Assembly: GCA_028290305.1 (NCBI GenBank) | Contig: JAQGKC010000396.1 | Span: 1 to 21,837, forward strand | Direction of reading: 5' to 3' | Length of the DNA: 21,837 nt | Source: Bradyrhizobium sp. | Lineage (GTDB): Bacteria > Pseudomonadota > Alphaproteobacteria > Rhizobiales > Xanthobacteraceae | Shown: in pieces, positions 1 through 6,966 of the stretch | Layout of the letters: the number at the start of each line of letters is the position of its first letter | Position numbering within the stretch: the first letter of the stretch is position 1 | The notes under the pieces: model-generated | Database searches by the model: none | What the model saw: only the letters and a program-made list of their open reading frames with translations | Told to the model about the DNA's origin: nothing | Made by a program: the position numbers and the translations under genes

Positions 1-548
1 TGTTCGCCGAGCCGGACAACCCGCGCGCCCGCGCGATGCTGGCCGATACCCTGGAGCAACTCGGCTATTGCGCGGAGAGTGCGACCTGGCGCAATGCCTA
101 TCTGTTCGGCGTGCAGGAATTGCGGCAGGGCATGCCGAAGGCGCCGCCGCGGCCGCCGATGCCGCGTGAAACGCTGGCCGCGTTGCGCACCGAGCAGTTA
201 TGGGATGTGCTCGGCGTCAGGCTCAATGGCCCGAAGGCCGAAGGCAAGCGCATCATTCTCAACTGGAATTTTACTGATACCAACGAGACCTTTATTCTCA
301 ATCTCGAAAACTGCGCGCTGACCTATATCGCGGGTGCCCAGGCGGCCACGGCGGACGCCAGCTTCACCCTGCCGCGCAGCACGCTCGACGAGGTGATCGC
401 GAAACAGACGAGTTTTCCGGAAGCGGTGGGAAGCGGTAAGATCAAATTCACCGGCAATCCGATGCGGCTGGCTGAGTTGATGACGCTGATGGATGAGTTT
501 CCGCGCATGTTCGAGATCGTCGAGCCGAAGCGGGTGGCGGTTGCGTAA
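1..548 (+). CDS. Alkyl/aryl-sulfatase, C-terminal part (5'-truncated by window edge)
   Basis: The frame is open from base 3 and the first in-frame ATG (36) lies inside a conserved stretch, so the true start is upstream of the window. The 181 visible residues match the end of class III (metallo-beta-lactamase fold) alkyl sulfatases such as SdsA1/BDS1. First comes the end of the helical dimerisation domain (ARAMLADTLEQLGY, then a WRNAYLFGVQELR stretch). From about residue 55 there is an SCP2-like C-terminal domain (LWDVLGVRLNGPKAEG, LNWNFTDTNETFIL, GNPMRLAELM). These enzymes hydrolyse alkyl sulfate esters to alcohol and sulfate, and the SCP2-like domain is thought to bind the alkyl chain. The zinc-binding catalytic domain is outside the window, so activity cannot be judged. 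The gene converges on the liv operon with a palindromic repeat between them. Confidence 0.85.
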   Translation, partial: FAEPDNPRARAMLADTLEQLGYCAESATWRNAYLFGVQELRQGMPKAPPRPPMPRETLAALRTEQLWDVLGVRLNGPKAEGKRIILNWNFTDTNETFILNLENCALTYIAGAQAATADASFTLPRSTLDEVIAKQTSFPEAVGSGKIKFTGNPMRLAELMTLMDEFPRMFEIVEPKRVAVA

Positions 549-556
549 AAAGGAAA

Positions 557-676
557 CGTCATTGCGAGCCAACGGGTCGGCGCAAAGCGCCGCCCGATGA
601 CAGGCTCCGCGAAGCAATCCAGAGCGTCGGCACATCGGCCCTGGATCGCTTCGTCGCTTTGCTCCTCGCAATGACG
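557..676. repeat. Palindromic interspersed repeat (REP/MITE-like), copy 1, with extra nested hairpin
   Basis: The outer arms CGTCATTGCGAG (557-568) and CTCGCAATGACG (665-676) are a perfect 12-bp inverted repeat. The inner arms GCGAAGCAATCCAG (609-622) and CTGGATCGCTTCG (641-653) pair with one mismatch. A further hairpin is nested in the left arm: CGGG-T-CGGCGC (573-583), loop AAA, GCGCCG-CCCG (587-596). A shorter version is at 18379-18459. I remember this family as abundant in Bradyrhizobium intergenic DNA. Here it lies between two converging genes, where it could act as a two-way terminator or mRNA 3' stabiliser (inference). Confidence 0.85.
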
Positions 677-690
677 ATGAAATGGGTGCG

Positions 691-1395
691 CTAAATTCCG
701 AGGTACGCCGCCTGGACCTGCTTGTTGTTTGCTAGCTCGGCGCTGGTGCCGTGCATGATCACATTGCCGCTTTCCAGCACATAGGCTCGTTGCACCAGCG
801 ATAGCGCGCGGCTGACATTCTGCTCCACCAGCAGAATGGCCGTACCCATTTTGTGAATTTCACCGATCTTCTCGAAAGTCACATCGGTCATGACAGGTGC
901 AAGCCCAAGCGACGGCTCATCGAGCATCAACAGCCGCGGCTTCAGCATCAGGCCGCGGCCCACCGCGAGCATTTGCTGCTCGCCGCCACTCATGGTGCCG
1001 GCAAGTTGTGTTTTGCGATCGGCCAATCTCGGAAAGATGCTGTAAACCAGTTCGAGCGTGCGGCTGCGCTCCGCCTTTGCCTTCGGCACGTAGGACCCAA
1101 TCTCGAGATTTTCCTGCACGGTCATTTCAGGAAATACCTGACGTCCCTCCGGTACGTGGGCGATTCCCAGCTCCGGAATCCGGTGCGGCGGCAGCGACGC
1201 GAGATTTGTGCCTGCGAAGGTAATCGTTCCCGAGGTCAGCCCCACGAGGCCCGAAATCGCGCGCAACGTCGTACTCTTGCCGGCCCCGTTCGCGCCGAGC
1301 AGGCCCACGGCTTCGCCTTCACCGATCTCGATGCTGACATCGTGAATGGCGGGGACGGACCCGTAACTGGCGCTCACGCCGGTTAACTTAAGCAC
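691..1395 (-). CDS. livF: Branched-chain amino acid-type ABC transporter ATP-binding protein LivF
   Basis: A 234-residue cytoplasmic ATPase of the LivF subfamily of high-affinity amino-acid importers, at the usual length. Walker A is GANGAGKST (residues 34-42), the signature is SGGEQ (136-140), Walker B ends in LMLDEP (D159, E160), and the C-terminus is the family-typical AAYLGI. The start is GTG at 1395-1393; its first G is the last base of the livG stop (TAGTG), so translation is very likely coupled to livG. It is the last gene of the five-gene minus-strand operon and is followed by the palindrome at 557-676. The importer family also carries urea, amides and aromatic acids, so the substrate is not fixed by sequence. 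Confidence 0.93.
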   Translation of the reverse strand: MLKLTGVSASYGSVPAIHDVSIEIGEGEAVGLLGANGAGKSTTLRAISGLVGLTSGTITFAGTNLASLPPHRIPELGIAHVPEGRQVFPEMTVQENLEIGSYVPKAKAERSRTLELVYSIFPRLADRKTQLAGTMSGGEQQMLAVGRGLMLKPRLLMLDEPSLGLAPVMTDVTFEKIGEIHKMGTAILLVEQNVSRALSLVQRAYVLESGNVIMHGTSAELANNKQVQAAYLGI

Positions 1396-2138
1396 TAGCT
1401 CTCTCCCGGCGTCGGTGGGTGCACGTAGGAGCCCAAATAGGCGCGGACCACTTCCGGATTTTCCACGATCTCCTTAGGGCTACCCTCGGCGATCTTCTGG
1501 CCGTGATCGAGCACCACGATGTGGCGGGCGACGGCCATGATGGCGCGCATCACATGTTCGACAATGACGATTGTGAGCCCGCGCTTGGACAGTTTTCCGA
1601 TCAGGCCGACCGCCTGATCGATCTCGGACGGATTCAGTCCGGCCATGACTTCATCGAGCAAGAGGATCCGGGGCCGCGTCGCCAGCGCGCGTGCCATTTC
1701 GAGCCGGCGCTGATCGATCGTGGTCAGATCGCGGGCCGCGGTCTGCTCCCTGGCCGACAGGCCGACGAACTCGATCGCCTCGCGGGCCTTCTCGCGCGCC
1801 ACGCCGGCATTCTTGTCGCGCAAGAACGCGCCGGTCATGACGTTGGCCAGCACCGTCATGGCGCCAAACGGCTTGGCGACCTGGAAGGTGCGCGCCAGGC
1901 CGTGCGCGCAAATGTCGTGCGGCTTCAGGCCTACGATCTCACGGCCGTAGGCCGAAACCGAGCCCGAGTCGGGCCGTTGAAATCCGGTGATGAGGTTGAA
2001 GCTTGTCGTCTTGCCTGCGCCGTTTGGCCCTATCAGTGCAACGGTTTCGTTCTCCTTCACTGTAAAACTGACATCCTGCACGGCGCGCAGCCCGCCAAAC
2101 CGCTTACTGAGTCCACGAATAACGAGCGCGTCTGCCAT
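1395..2138 (-). CDS. livG: Branched-chain amino acid-type ABC transporter ATP-binding protein LivG, degenerate signature motif
   Basis: A 247-residue LivG-type ATPase, the partner of LivF. Walker A is GPNGAGKTT (37-45), the Q-loop is RTFQ (83-86), and there is an H-loop in VEHVMRAIM. The signature region reads LTTIDQRR (138-145) where LSxGQ is expected, so its glycines are missing. Walker B continues DEVMAGLNP (162-170) with Val164 in place of the usual Pro. I remember a LivG subfamily with this DEVMAGL form, so it is probably a clade trait and not damage. ATG start at 2138; only 13 bp separate it from livM upstream, and its TAG stop overlaps the livF GTG. Confidence 0.92.
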   Translation of the reverse strand: MADALVIRGLSKRFGGLRAVQDVSFTVKENETVALIGPNGAGKTTSFNLITGFQRPDSGSVSAYGREIVGLKPHDICAHGLARTFQVAKPFGAMTVLANVMTGAFLRDKNAGVAREKAREAIEFVGLSAREQTAARDLTTIDQRRLEMARALATRPRILLLDEVMAGLNPSEIDQAVGLIGKLSKRGLTIVIVEHVMRAIMAVARHIVVLDHGQKIAEGSPKEIVENPEVVRAYLGSYVHPPTPGES

Positions 2139-2151
2139 GGGCTTTCTGCCT

Positions 2152-3138
2152 TTACGCCCGTGCCGTATGGCGGTGGAGGTAGCGTTGATACGCTTCGGTC
2201 ACCACGCCTATCAGCCCGGTCGGCCTCCATAGGATGACGGCAATCAATATCAGGCTATAAACGGTTAGTTGCACGCCGCCCATCGAACTGCCGAGCCAAC
2301 TCTGGAGCAGAGCGGAAGTGGTTTCCAACAGGACGGTTCCGACCACCGGACCCCACAACGTCCCGATCCCGCCGACGATCGACACCAGCGCTGCCTCGAT
2401 CGAGATGTTGAAGCTGAAGGCGGTCGCGGGATCGATGAAGTAGATGTACTGGGTATAAAACGTGCCGGCCAGCGCCGTGAGAAATGAGCTGATCAGGTAG
2501 ATGTCGCGTTTGATCCGCGGCGCGTTGACGCCGATCGCTTCGGCCGCGTCTTCATCCTCGCCGATGGCGACGAGGTAATATCCCATCCACGACTTTTCGA
2601 TCACATAAGTGATCACGAGCCCGAGCGTGAGCAGGCCGAGCACGACATAATAGTAGGCCGCTTTCGCTTCGAACTGCATCATCAGCGGCGCGTTGCCGAG
2701 GTTCGGAATGGTGGTGCCTTCGGCGCCCCAGGCGAAATCGCGAAATTTGAGGAAGATCAGCATCAAGGCCTGCGCGGTCGCGATGGTTGCGATCGTGAAA
2801 TAAGGGCCGCGCAGGCGGAAGCACAGCCAGCCGATCGGCAGGCTCGCCAGCATCGCCACGAACCCGCCTGCGATCATCCCGATCCAGGGCGAAATGCCGA
2901 AATCGATCTGCAGGATCGTCGAGGTGTAGGCTCCCAACCCAAAATACGCGGCGTGCCCCAGCGAAAGCTGTTTGGCGTACCCGCCCATCAGGTTCCAGGC
3001 GACCCCAATGAACGAGAACAGCAAAATCCTGATGAAGATGTCGATCGCAAACGAACTCTTCACCACCAGTGGCAACATGAGGAGAATCGCCGCGAACGCG
3101 GCAATCGAAAGCACGCTCCATTTGTTCAGGTTTCGCAC
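2152..3138 (-). CDS. livM: Branched-chain amino acid-type ABC transporter permease LivM
   Basis: A 328-residue inner-membrane permease with many hydrophobic segments, starting at a TM helix near residue 10. The LivM family hallmark GYAKQLSLGHAAYFGLGAY lies near residues 53-71, and a conserved cytoplasmic loop contains EDEDAAEAIGVN followed by IKRDIYLISSFLTALAG. It forms the translocation path with LivH. The GTG start at 3138-3136 overlaps the livH TAG stop by one base (TAGTG), which indicates translational coupling. The charged, His-rich C-terminal tail (YQRYLHRHTARA) is cytoplasmic by inference. Confidence 0.93.
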   Translation of the reverse strand: MRNLNKWSVLSIAAFAAILLMLPLVVKSSFAIDIFIRILLFSFIGVAWNLMGGYAKQLSLGHAAYFGLGAYTSTILQIDFGISPWIGMIAGGFVAMLASLPIGWLCFRLRGPYFTIATIATAQALMLIFLKFRDFAWGAEGTTIPNLGNAPLMMQFEAKAAYYYVVLGLLTLGLVITYVIEKSWMGYYLVAIGEDEDAAEAIGVNAPRIKRDIYLISSFLTALAGTFYTQYIYFIDPATAFSFNISIEAALVSIVGGIGTLWGPVVGTVLLETTSALLQSWLGSSMGGVQLTVYSLILIAVILWRPTGLIGVVTEAYQRYLHRHTARA

Positions 3139-4007
3139 TACCGCACTCTCCCGCCGCCAAGGCCGTTTGGCTTAAAGGCCAGCGTCAGAAGCAGCATGGC
3201 GAATACGACGATCAATCCGGAGTCTGCGCCGACATATTGAATTCCCAGCGACTCAGCTATTCCCATCATGAGGCTGGCGACAAGCGCGCCGATGACATTT
3301 CCCAATGTTCCCAGCACGACGGCAACGAAGGCCATGAGCACGAAGACCTGCCCGACAAACGGGTAGGCCGAGTAAAACGGCATCAGCAGCGAACCGGCGG
3401 CGCCGGCGAGCGCGAGTGCGATGCCAAGCGCAACGCAAAATACGCGATTTGGATTGATGCCCATCAGCGTCGCCACGTCACGGTTCTGGGCCGCGGCGCG
3501 CATCGCCTTGCCGAGATCGGTGGTATGCAAGAAAACCCAGAGAGCTCCGCTCAGCGCCATTGCGACGACAAAGGCGATGAGCTTCGCCACCGGGATGTAA
3601 AGCCCGCCGATATGGAACGCTTCGTCCGAATACGAGGTGTGAACCGTGCGGTAATTCGCCGTGAACAGCATCAGCGCAAGATTCAACAGCAGCAGCGACA
3701 ATGCGAAGGTCAGGAAAATCTGGGGCATGTCGTTCGGCCCCAAAACCCTGCGGATCAGAAAATGCTGGACCAGGACGCCGATCACGAACAGCGCTGGCAT
3801 AGAGACCAGCAGCGACACAATGGGATCAATGCCGAACTGGGTGGCGAGGAAGAAGCTGATGTACATCCCGATCATCACGAATTCGCCCTGGGCGAAATTG
3901 ACGATCTTGACCACGCCGAAGATCAGCGTAACGCCGATGCTGACGAGCGCGTAGATGCCGCCGATGAGCAGGCCGTTGATGACGGCCTGGGCCACAGTCT
4001 CCAACAT
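3138..4007 (-). CDS. livH: Branched-chain amino acid-type ABC transporter permease LivH
   Basis: A 289-residue polytopic membrane protein of the LivH family. It has the N-terminal pattern GLLIGGIYALVSIGVTLIFG followed by the family motif NFAQGEFVMIGMY (residues 38-50), a conserved RAAAQN segment in a cytoplasmic loop, and a long hydrophobic C-terminal half ending LAFKPNGLGGGRVR. ATG start at 4007, 15 bp after the binding-protein stop. It pairs with LivM, whose GTG start shares a base with this gene's stop. Confidence 0.93.
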   Translation of the reverse strand: MLETVAQAVINGLLIGGIYALVSIGVTLIFGVVKIVNFAQGEFVMIGMYISFFLATQFGIDPIVSLLVSMPALFVIGVLVQHFLIRRVLGPNDMPQIFLTFALSLLLLNLALMLFTANYRTVHTSYSDEAFHIGGLYIPVAKLIAFVVAMALSGALWVFLHTTDLGKAMRAAAQNRDVATLMGINPNRVFCVALGIALALAGAAGSLLMPFYSAYPFVGQVFVLMAFVAVVLGTLGNVIGALVASLMMGIAESLGIQYVGADSGLIVVFAMLLLTLAFKPNGLGGGRVR

Positions 4008-4022
4008 GGGTTTTGACCGGGT

Positions 4023-5273
4023 CTAAGTTTTCATCAGCGGTGCGCGGGCGTCTTCCTTCGGGAAGACACTGACCAGATCGGTGTTCTGCCACTGCACACC
4101 GACGGGGCGGCCGTAAACGTTCTTGCCGTCGGGGCCGAACTTTACTTTTCCGCCCGGCGCCATTGCCGCGTAGCCCGAGGAGACATCGAGCGTCGACAAT
4201 GCTTCGCGAACCCTTTGCGGATCGGCGGAGCCCGCACGTTCGATCGCGTCAGCCAGCATGAAGGTCTGCGCCACGAGCCCGCCGGCGTATTCGAACAGAA
4301 ATTCGCCGGTTCGTTTCTTGAATTCGACGTTCACCTTCTGGGCGTCGTCGCTCACGTCATGATTCCAGTGCGCGACGCCTTGCAGGCCTTCGGCGGCTTT
4401 GCCGACATTCTTGTAGAAGTCAGGCATCACGAAGCCGCCGGAGCCGCCATTGATCGCGATATTGAGGCCGACTTGCTTGACGGTTCGGACGATCAAGATC
4501 AGATCGTTCAGGTAGGACAGCGAGAACAGCGCGTTCGCACCCGAAGATTTGACCTTGTTGATCAAGGGGCTCGCATCGGTGAATCCGGCCGAATAAGGCT
4601 CAAACATGACGATCTCGACACCCTCGGCCGGCGCCAATTCCTTCAGCCCATTCGAAGTAGAGGTGCCGAATGCGGTGTTTTCGAAAATAACGGCAACCTT
4701 CGCTTGATCGCCGACCAGCTTCGCCATCTGCAGCTGCGCCCGCGCGAACTGTGACGCGCGTGCAAACGGCGTAAAGGTATAGGTTCGCCCCTTGTTGAGC
4801 TGATCCGAGCTCGAGCCGGTAATCAGCGGAACCTTGGCGCGTTCCGCGACCTCGCTCGCGATCAAGGTGAGGGCGCTGGCGTAACAACCGTGGATCGCCG
4901 ACAGTTTGTTGCCGGTGATGAGCCGATCGGTTTCGGTCCGGGTCACCGTGGTGTCGCTCTGCACATCGGAGATGATGAGATTGAGCTTCGCGCCACCGAG
5001 CGATTTGATGCCGCCGGCTTCGTTGACCATCTCGACGGCGAGCTTGGCGGCAGCGACGCAGCCCGTGCCGATTTGCGCCATGCTTCCAGTGGTCGGGTAA
5101 AGCGCTCCGATGTTGACCGGCTCAGCCGCCCAGCCGCGCAGCGGCACTGCGCCGAATGCACCGGCGGCCAGTATACCGCCAGTCTTCAGGAGGAATTCGC
5201 GGCGGCCTTGCCGCTTCGACAAGGTCTTTAGGCCATCACTATTGATGACAGAATTGTTGCGTTCTTTTTTCAT
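4023..5273 (-). CDS. ABC transporter substrate-binding protein (LivK-like, type I fold), Tat-type signal
   Basis: A 416-residue periplasmic binding protein of the Peripla_BP_6/LivK-like group and first gene of the importer operon. I chose the ATG at 5273 because GGGGGGAA lies 5 bases before it; a TTG at 5324 would add 17 residues but has no such site. The N-terminus has a twin-arginine motif GRREFLLKTGG (R24, R25), a hydrophobic stretch and an Ala-x-Ala-like end (GWAAEP, about residue 50), so export folded through Tat is likely. The mature part starts NIGALYPTTGSMAQIGTG, typical of this fold. The ligand cannot be named: amino acid, amide, urea and aromatic-acid binders look alike at this level. 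Confidence 0.9.
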   Translation of the reverse strand: MKKERNNSVINSDGLKTLSKRQGRREFLLKTGGILAAGAFGAVPLRGWAAEPVNIGALYPTTGSMAQIGTGCVAAAKLAVEMVNEAGGIKSLGGAKLNLIISDVQSDTTVTRTETDRLITGNKLSAIHGCYASALTLIASEVAERAKVPLITGSSSDQLNKGRTYTFTPFARASQFARAQLQMAKLVGDQAKVAVIFENTAFGTSTSNGLKELAPAEGVEIVMFEPYSAGFTDASPLINKVKSSGANALFSLSYLNDLILIVRTVKQVGLNIAINGGSGGFVMPDFYKNVGKAAEGLQGVAHWNHDVSDDAQKVNVEFKKRTGEFLFEYAGGLVAQTFMLADAIERAGSADPQRVREALSTLDVSSGYAAMAPGGKVKFGPDGKNVYGRPVGVQWQNTDLVSVFPKEDARAPLMKT

Positions 5274-5287
5274 GCCGTTCCCCCCGC

Positions 5288-5310
5288 GCGACAGACTTCG
5301 GTCTGTTCGC
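5288..5310 (-). promoter_or_regulatory. Leader hairpin just upstream of the binding-protein gene
   Basis: ACAGAC (5291-5296), a four-base loop and GTCTGT (5301-5306) form a perfect stem. It extends by GCG/CGC (5288-5290 with 5308-5310) across one bulged base, giving nine pairs. It ends about 15 bases before the start codon at 5273, beside the GGGGGGAA ribosome site. In the transcribed (minus) strand the loop is CGAA. It could affect translation or protect the 5' end; no ligand-binding class is recognised. Confidence 0.5.
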
Positions 5311-5358
5311 TTGTTATTTAACAAAATTCGAAATCATAAGAACATGTAATTTGCGTAG

Positions 5359-5388
5359 TTCATAGTAGGGATCATTTGGACGTGGCAA
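5359..5388 (-). promoter_or_regulatory. Weak sigma70-like promoter candidate for the liv operon
   Basis: Read on the minus strand, TTGCCA (5388-5383) is followed after 18 bp by TATGAA (5364-5359), in an AT-rich stretch 86-115 bp upstream of the binding-protein start. Both hexamers are imperfect, so this is only the best candidate seen in this spacer. Confidence 0.25.
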
Positions 5389-5438
5389 GGCAGCGCCCGG
5401 CGCTGAGAGTGCGTCGCAGCATAAGGCGCATCGATCCC

Positions 5439-5461
5439 GGGGCCGCAATTGCTGCGGCCCC
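5439..5461. other. Strong GC hairpin in the 5274-5595 spacer
   Basis: GGGGCCGCA (5439-5447), loop ATTGC and TGCGGCCCC (5453-5461) form a perfect 9-bp stem. There is no T-run on either side, so it is not a classical terminator. The rest of the 322-bp spacer between the GT4 gene and the binding-protein gene shows no credible ORF beyond the features listed separately here. Confidence 0.5.
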
Positions 5462-5559
5462 ACGCATGAGAATATTGGCCTCGAAATCTTCTACCCGGAC
5501 ATCGCCGAGGGCGGCAGCCGGGGGTCTGCCGGCGTGTGTCATTGCGCATGGCGGGATTG

Positions 5560-5582
5560 GCCCGCGCCGAATTGGCGCGGGC
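5560..5582 (-). terminator. Possible terminator hairpin after the GT4 gene
   Basis: GCCCGCGCC (5560-5568), loop GAATT and GGCGCGGGC (5574-5582) form a perfect 9-bp GC-rich stem starting 14 bases after the glycosyltransferase stop (5596). No U-tract follows, so termination would be factor-assisted or the hairpin may simply protect the 3' end. Confidence 0.45.
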
Positions 5583-5595
5583 GCGATAGGCCGGA

Positions 5596-6663
5596 TTATT
5601 CCGCGCTGCTCACCAGCTTGATGCGCGGCTCTGCGGCTTCCATCAAGCCGCGATAGGCGGCGAGATAGTCGAGCGCCATGCGGCGTGCGGTAAAGCGCTT
5701 CTCGAACTGCTTCCGGATTGCATCGCGGTTCAGGTTGGAAAGCCGGCCGACGGCGGCGACCGCGCTGATTTCGTCTTCGACGATGAACCCGGTCAGGCCT
5801 TCATCGATGATCTCTGGTGCCGAGCCACGGTTATACGCAAGAACGGGTGTACCGCATGCCATCGCCTCGATCATGACAAGGCCGAATGGCTCCGGCCAGT
5901 CGATGGGGAGGAGCAGCCCGAACGCGCCGCTGAGGAAATCAGCCTTTTCGTGATCGCCGATCTCGCCGATGTACTCGATGAGAGGGTGATCCATCAGCGG
6001 ACGAATGATTTCATCGTAATACTCCTGGTCGGTCCGATCGACCTTGGCCGCGATCTTGAGCGGGATGCCGCATCGGACGGCGATCTTGATCGCGCGATCG
6101 ACCCCCTTTTCTGGCGCGATCCGGCCAAGCACGGCCAGATAACCGGGGGTCACGGGCCGTGGCATCAGCAGCTTCTCCGGCAGGCCGTGGTGGATGGTGC
6201 GGACCCAATTGGCCTGCGGCACCGGACGCCGTTGCGCGTTCGAAATCGAAATGACCGGAACGGCAGAGAAGGTGTTGAACACTGGCTGATGTTCCGGCAG
6301 ATCGAGCCTGCCATGCAGGGTAGTCACGAACGGAGTTGGCTGCCGGTAGAATAACGAGAACGGATAATAGTCGAGATGGAAATGCAGAAAGTCGAATTCT
6401 TCGTCGTCGCATTTTTGTCGTACGCGCTCCAGCATCACCATGTGCAGCGCATTGGGATCGCGGACCGATCCGTCAAGGCGCAGCGCCTTTGGCCATGTCG
6501 CGTCAAGTTTCGCGGAGGTTTGCGAATCGCCACTGGCAAACAGCGTAACGTCATTTCCCAGCGCAACCAGTTCCTCGGTCAGCCAGTGTACCACCCGCTC
6601 GGTGCCGCCATAAAGCTTGGGCGGAACGGCCTCCGTCAGCGGAGCAACCTGCGCGATGCGCAT
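5596..6663 (-). CDS. Glycosyltransferase family 4 protein
   Basis: A 355-residue GT-B-fold retaining glycosyltransferase. Evidence is the N-terminal MRIAQVAPL strand, the GGTERVVHWL donor-side helix start (G19-G20-T21-E22), the second-domain opening YLAVLGRIAPEKGVDRAI, and the GT4 E-x7-E motif EPFGLVMIE (E258, E266) followed by ACGTPVLAYNRGSAPEII. ATG start at 6663 with AGGAG about 10 bases upstream. It probably transfers a sugar from a nucleotide donor in the cytoplasm; donor and acceptor are unknown. It is transcribed away from the exporter and debranching-enzyme genes, which suggests a shared carbohydrate role, and it may be driven by the EcfG-like site at 6742-6768. Confidence 0.9.
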   Translation of the reverse strand: MRIAQVAPLTEAVPPKLYGGTERVVHWLTEELVALGNDVTLFASGDSQTSAKLDATWPKALRLDGSVRDPNALHMVMLERVRQKCDDEEFDFLHFHLDYYPFSLFYRQPTPFVTTLHGRLDLPEHQPVFNTFSAVPVISISNAQRRPVPQANWVRTIHHGLPEKLLMPRPVTPGYLAVLGRIAPEKGVDRAIKIAVRCGIPLKIAAKVDRTDQEYYDEIIRPLMDHPLIEYIGEIGDHEKADFLSGAFGLLLPIDWPEPFGLVMIEAMACGTPVLAYNRGSAPEIIDEGLTGFIVEDEISAVAAVGRLSNLNRDAIRKQFEKRFTARRMALDYLAAYRGLMEAAEPRIKLVSSAE

Positions 6664-6741
6664 CTATCAATCTCCTGTTGTTTGTGATCGTGGGATGAAC
6701 AAAAGCCCCCTTGAACGAGCTGGCACCGGCAGGCCGAGTTG

Positions 6742-6768
6742 GGAACGTTCTCGCATCTGCGAAGTTCC
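6742..6768. promoter_or_regulatory. EcfG-like general-stress promoter candidate, symmetric (both directions)
   Basis: GGAAC (6742-6746), 17 bases, then GTTCC (6764-6768). The alphaproteobacterial EcfG consensus is about GGAAC-N16/17-CGTT. Read on the minus strand the site is GGAAC-N16-CGTT, an exact fit, pointing at the GT4 gene about 80 bp away. On the plus strand it is GGAAC-N16-AGTT, one base off, pointing at the exporter. The spacer also holds TCGCA-TC-TGCGA, so the site is a larger imperfect palindrome and might instead bind a dimeric regulator. The remainder of the 303-bp spacer (6664-6966) shows no credible gene. Confidence 0.5.
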
Positions 6769-6966
6769 TTGGAGCAGCCTACTTCTTCCACATCATGGTC
6801 TTGCTGTTGCCATCACGTCCAATCAGGTTTTGTCCAATGCTAATGCTGCAAGATTGTTGCGCAGGTATGGCGGCGCGATGGGAACTGCAGAGACCCGTCC
6901 GGCGTTCGATAACGCGGGACGTATCCAAGTAAGATATTCCTTCTTCTCCAAGAGGTTTGCAGCGAC

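Noticed and set aside
3237..4016. 259-residue plus-strand ORF rich in His, Asp and Glu
   Set aside because: Exact antisense of livH; the hydrophobic codons of a membrane protein read as charged residues on the other strand.
5274..5324. Longer binding-protein start at TTG 5324
   Set aside because: No ribosome site, and the added sequence covers the leader hairpin; ATG 5273 has GGGGGGAA correctly placed.
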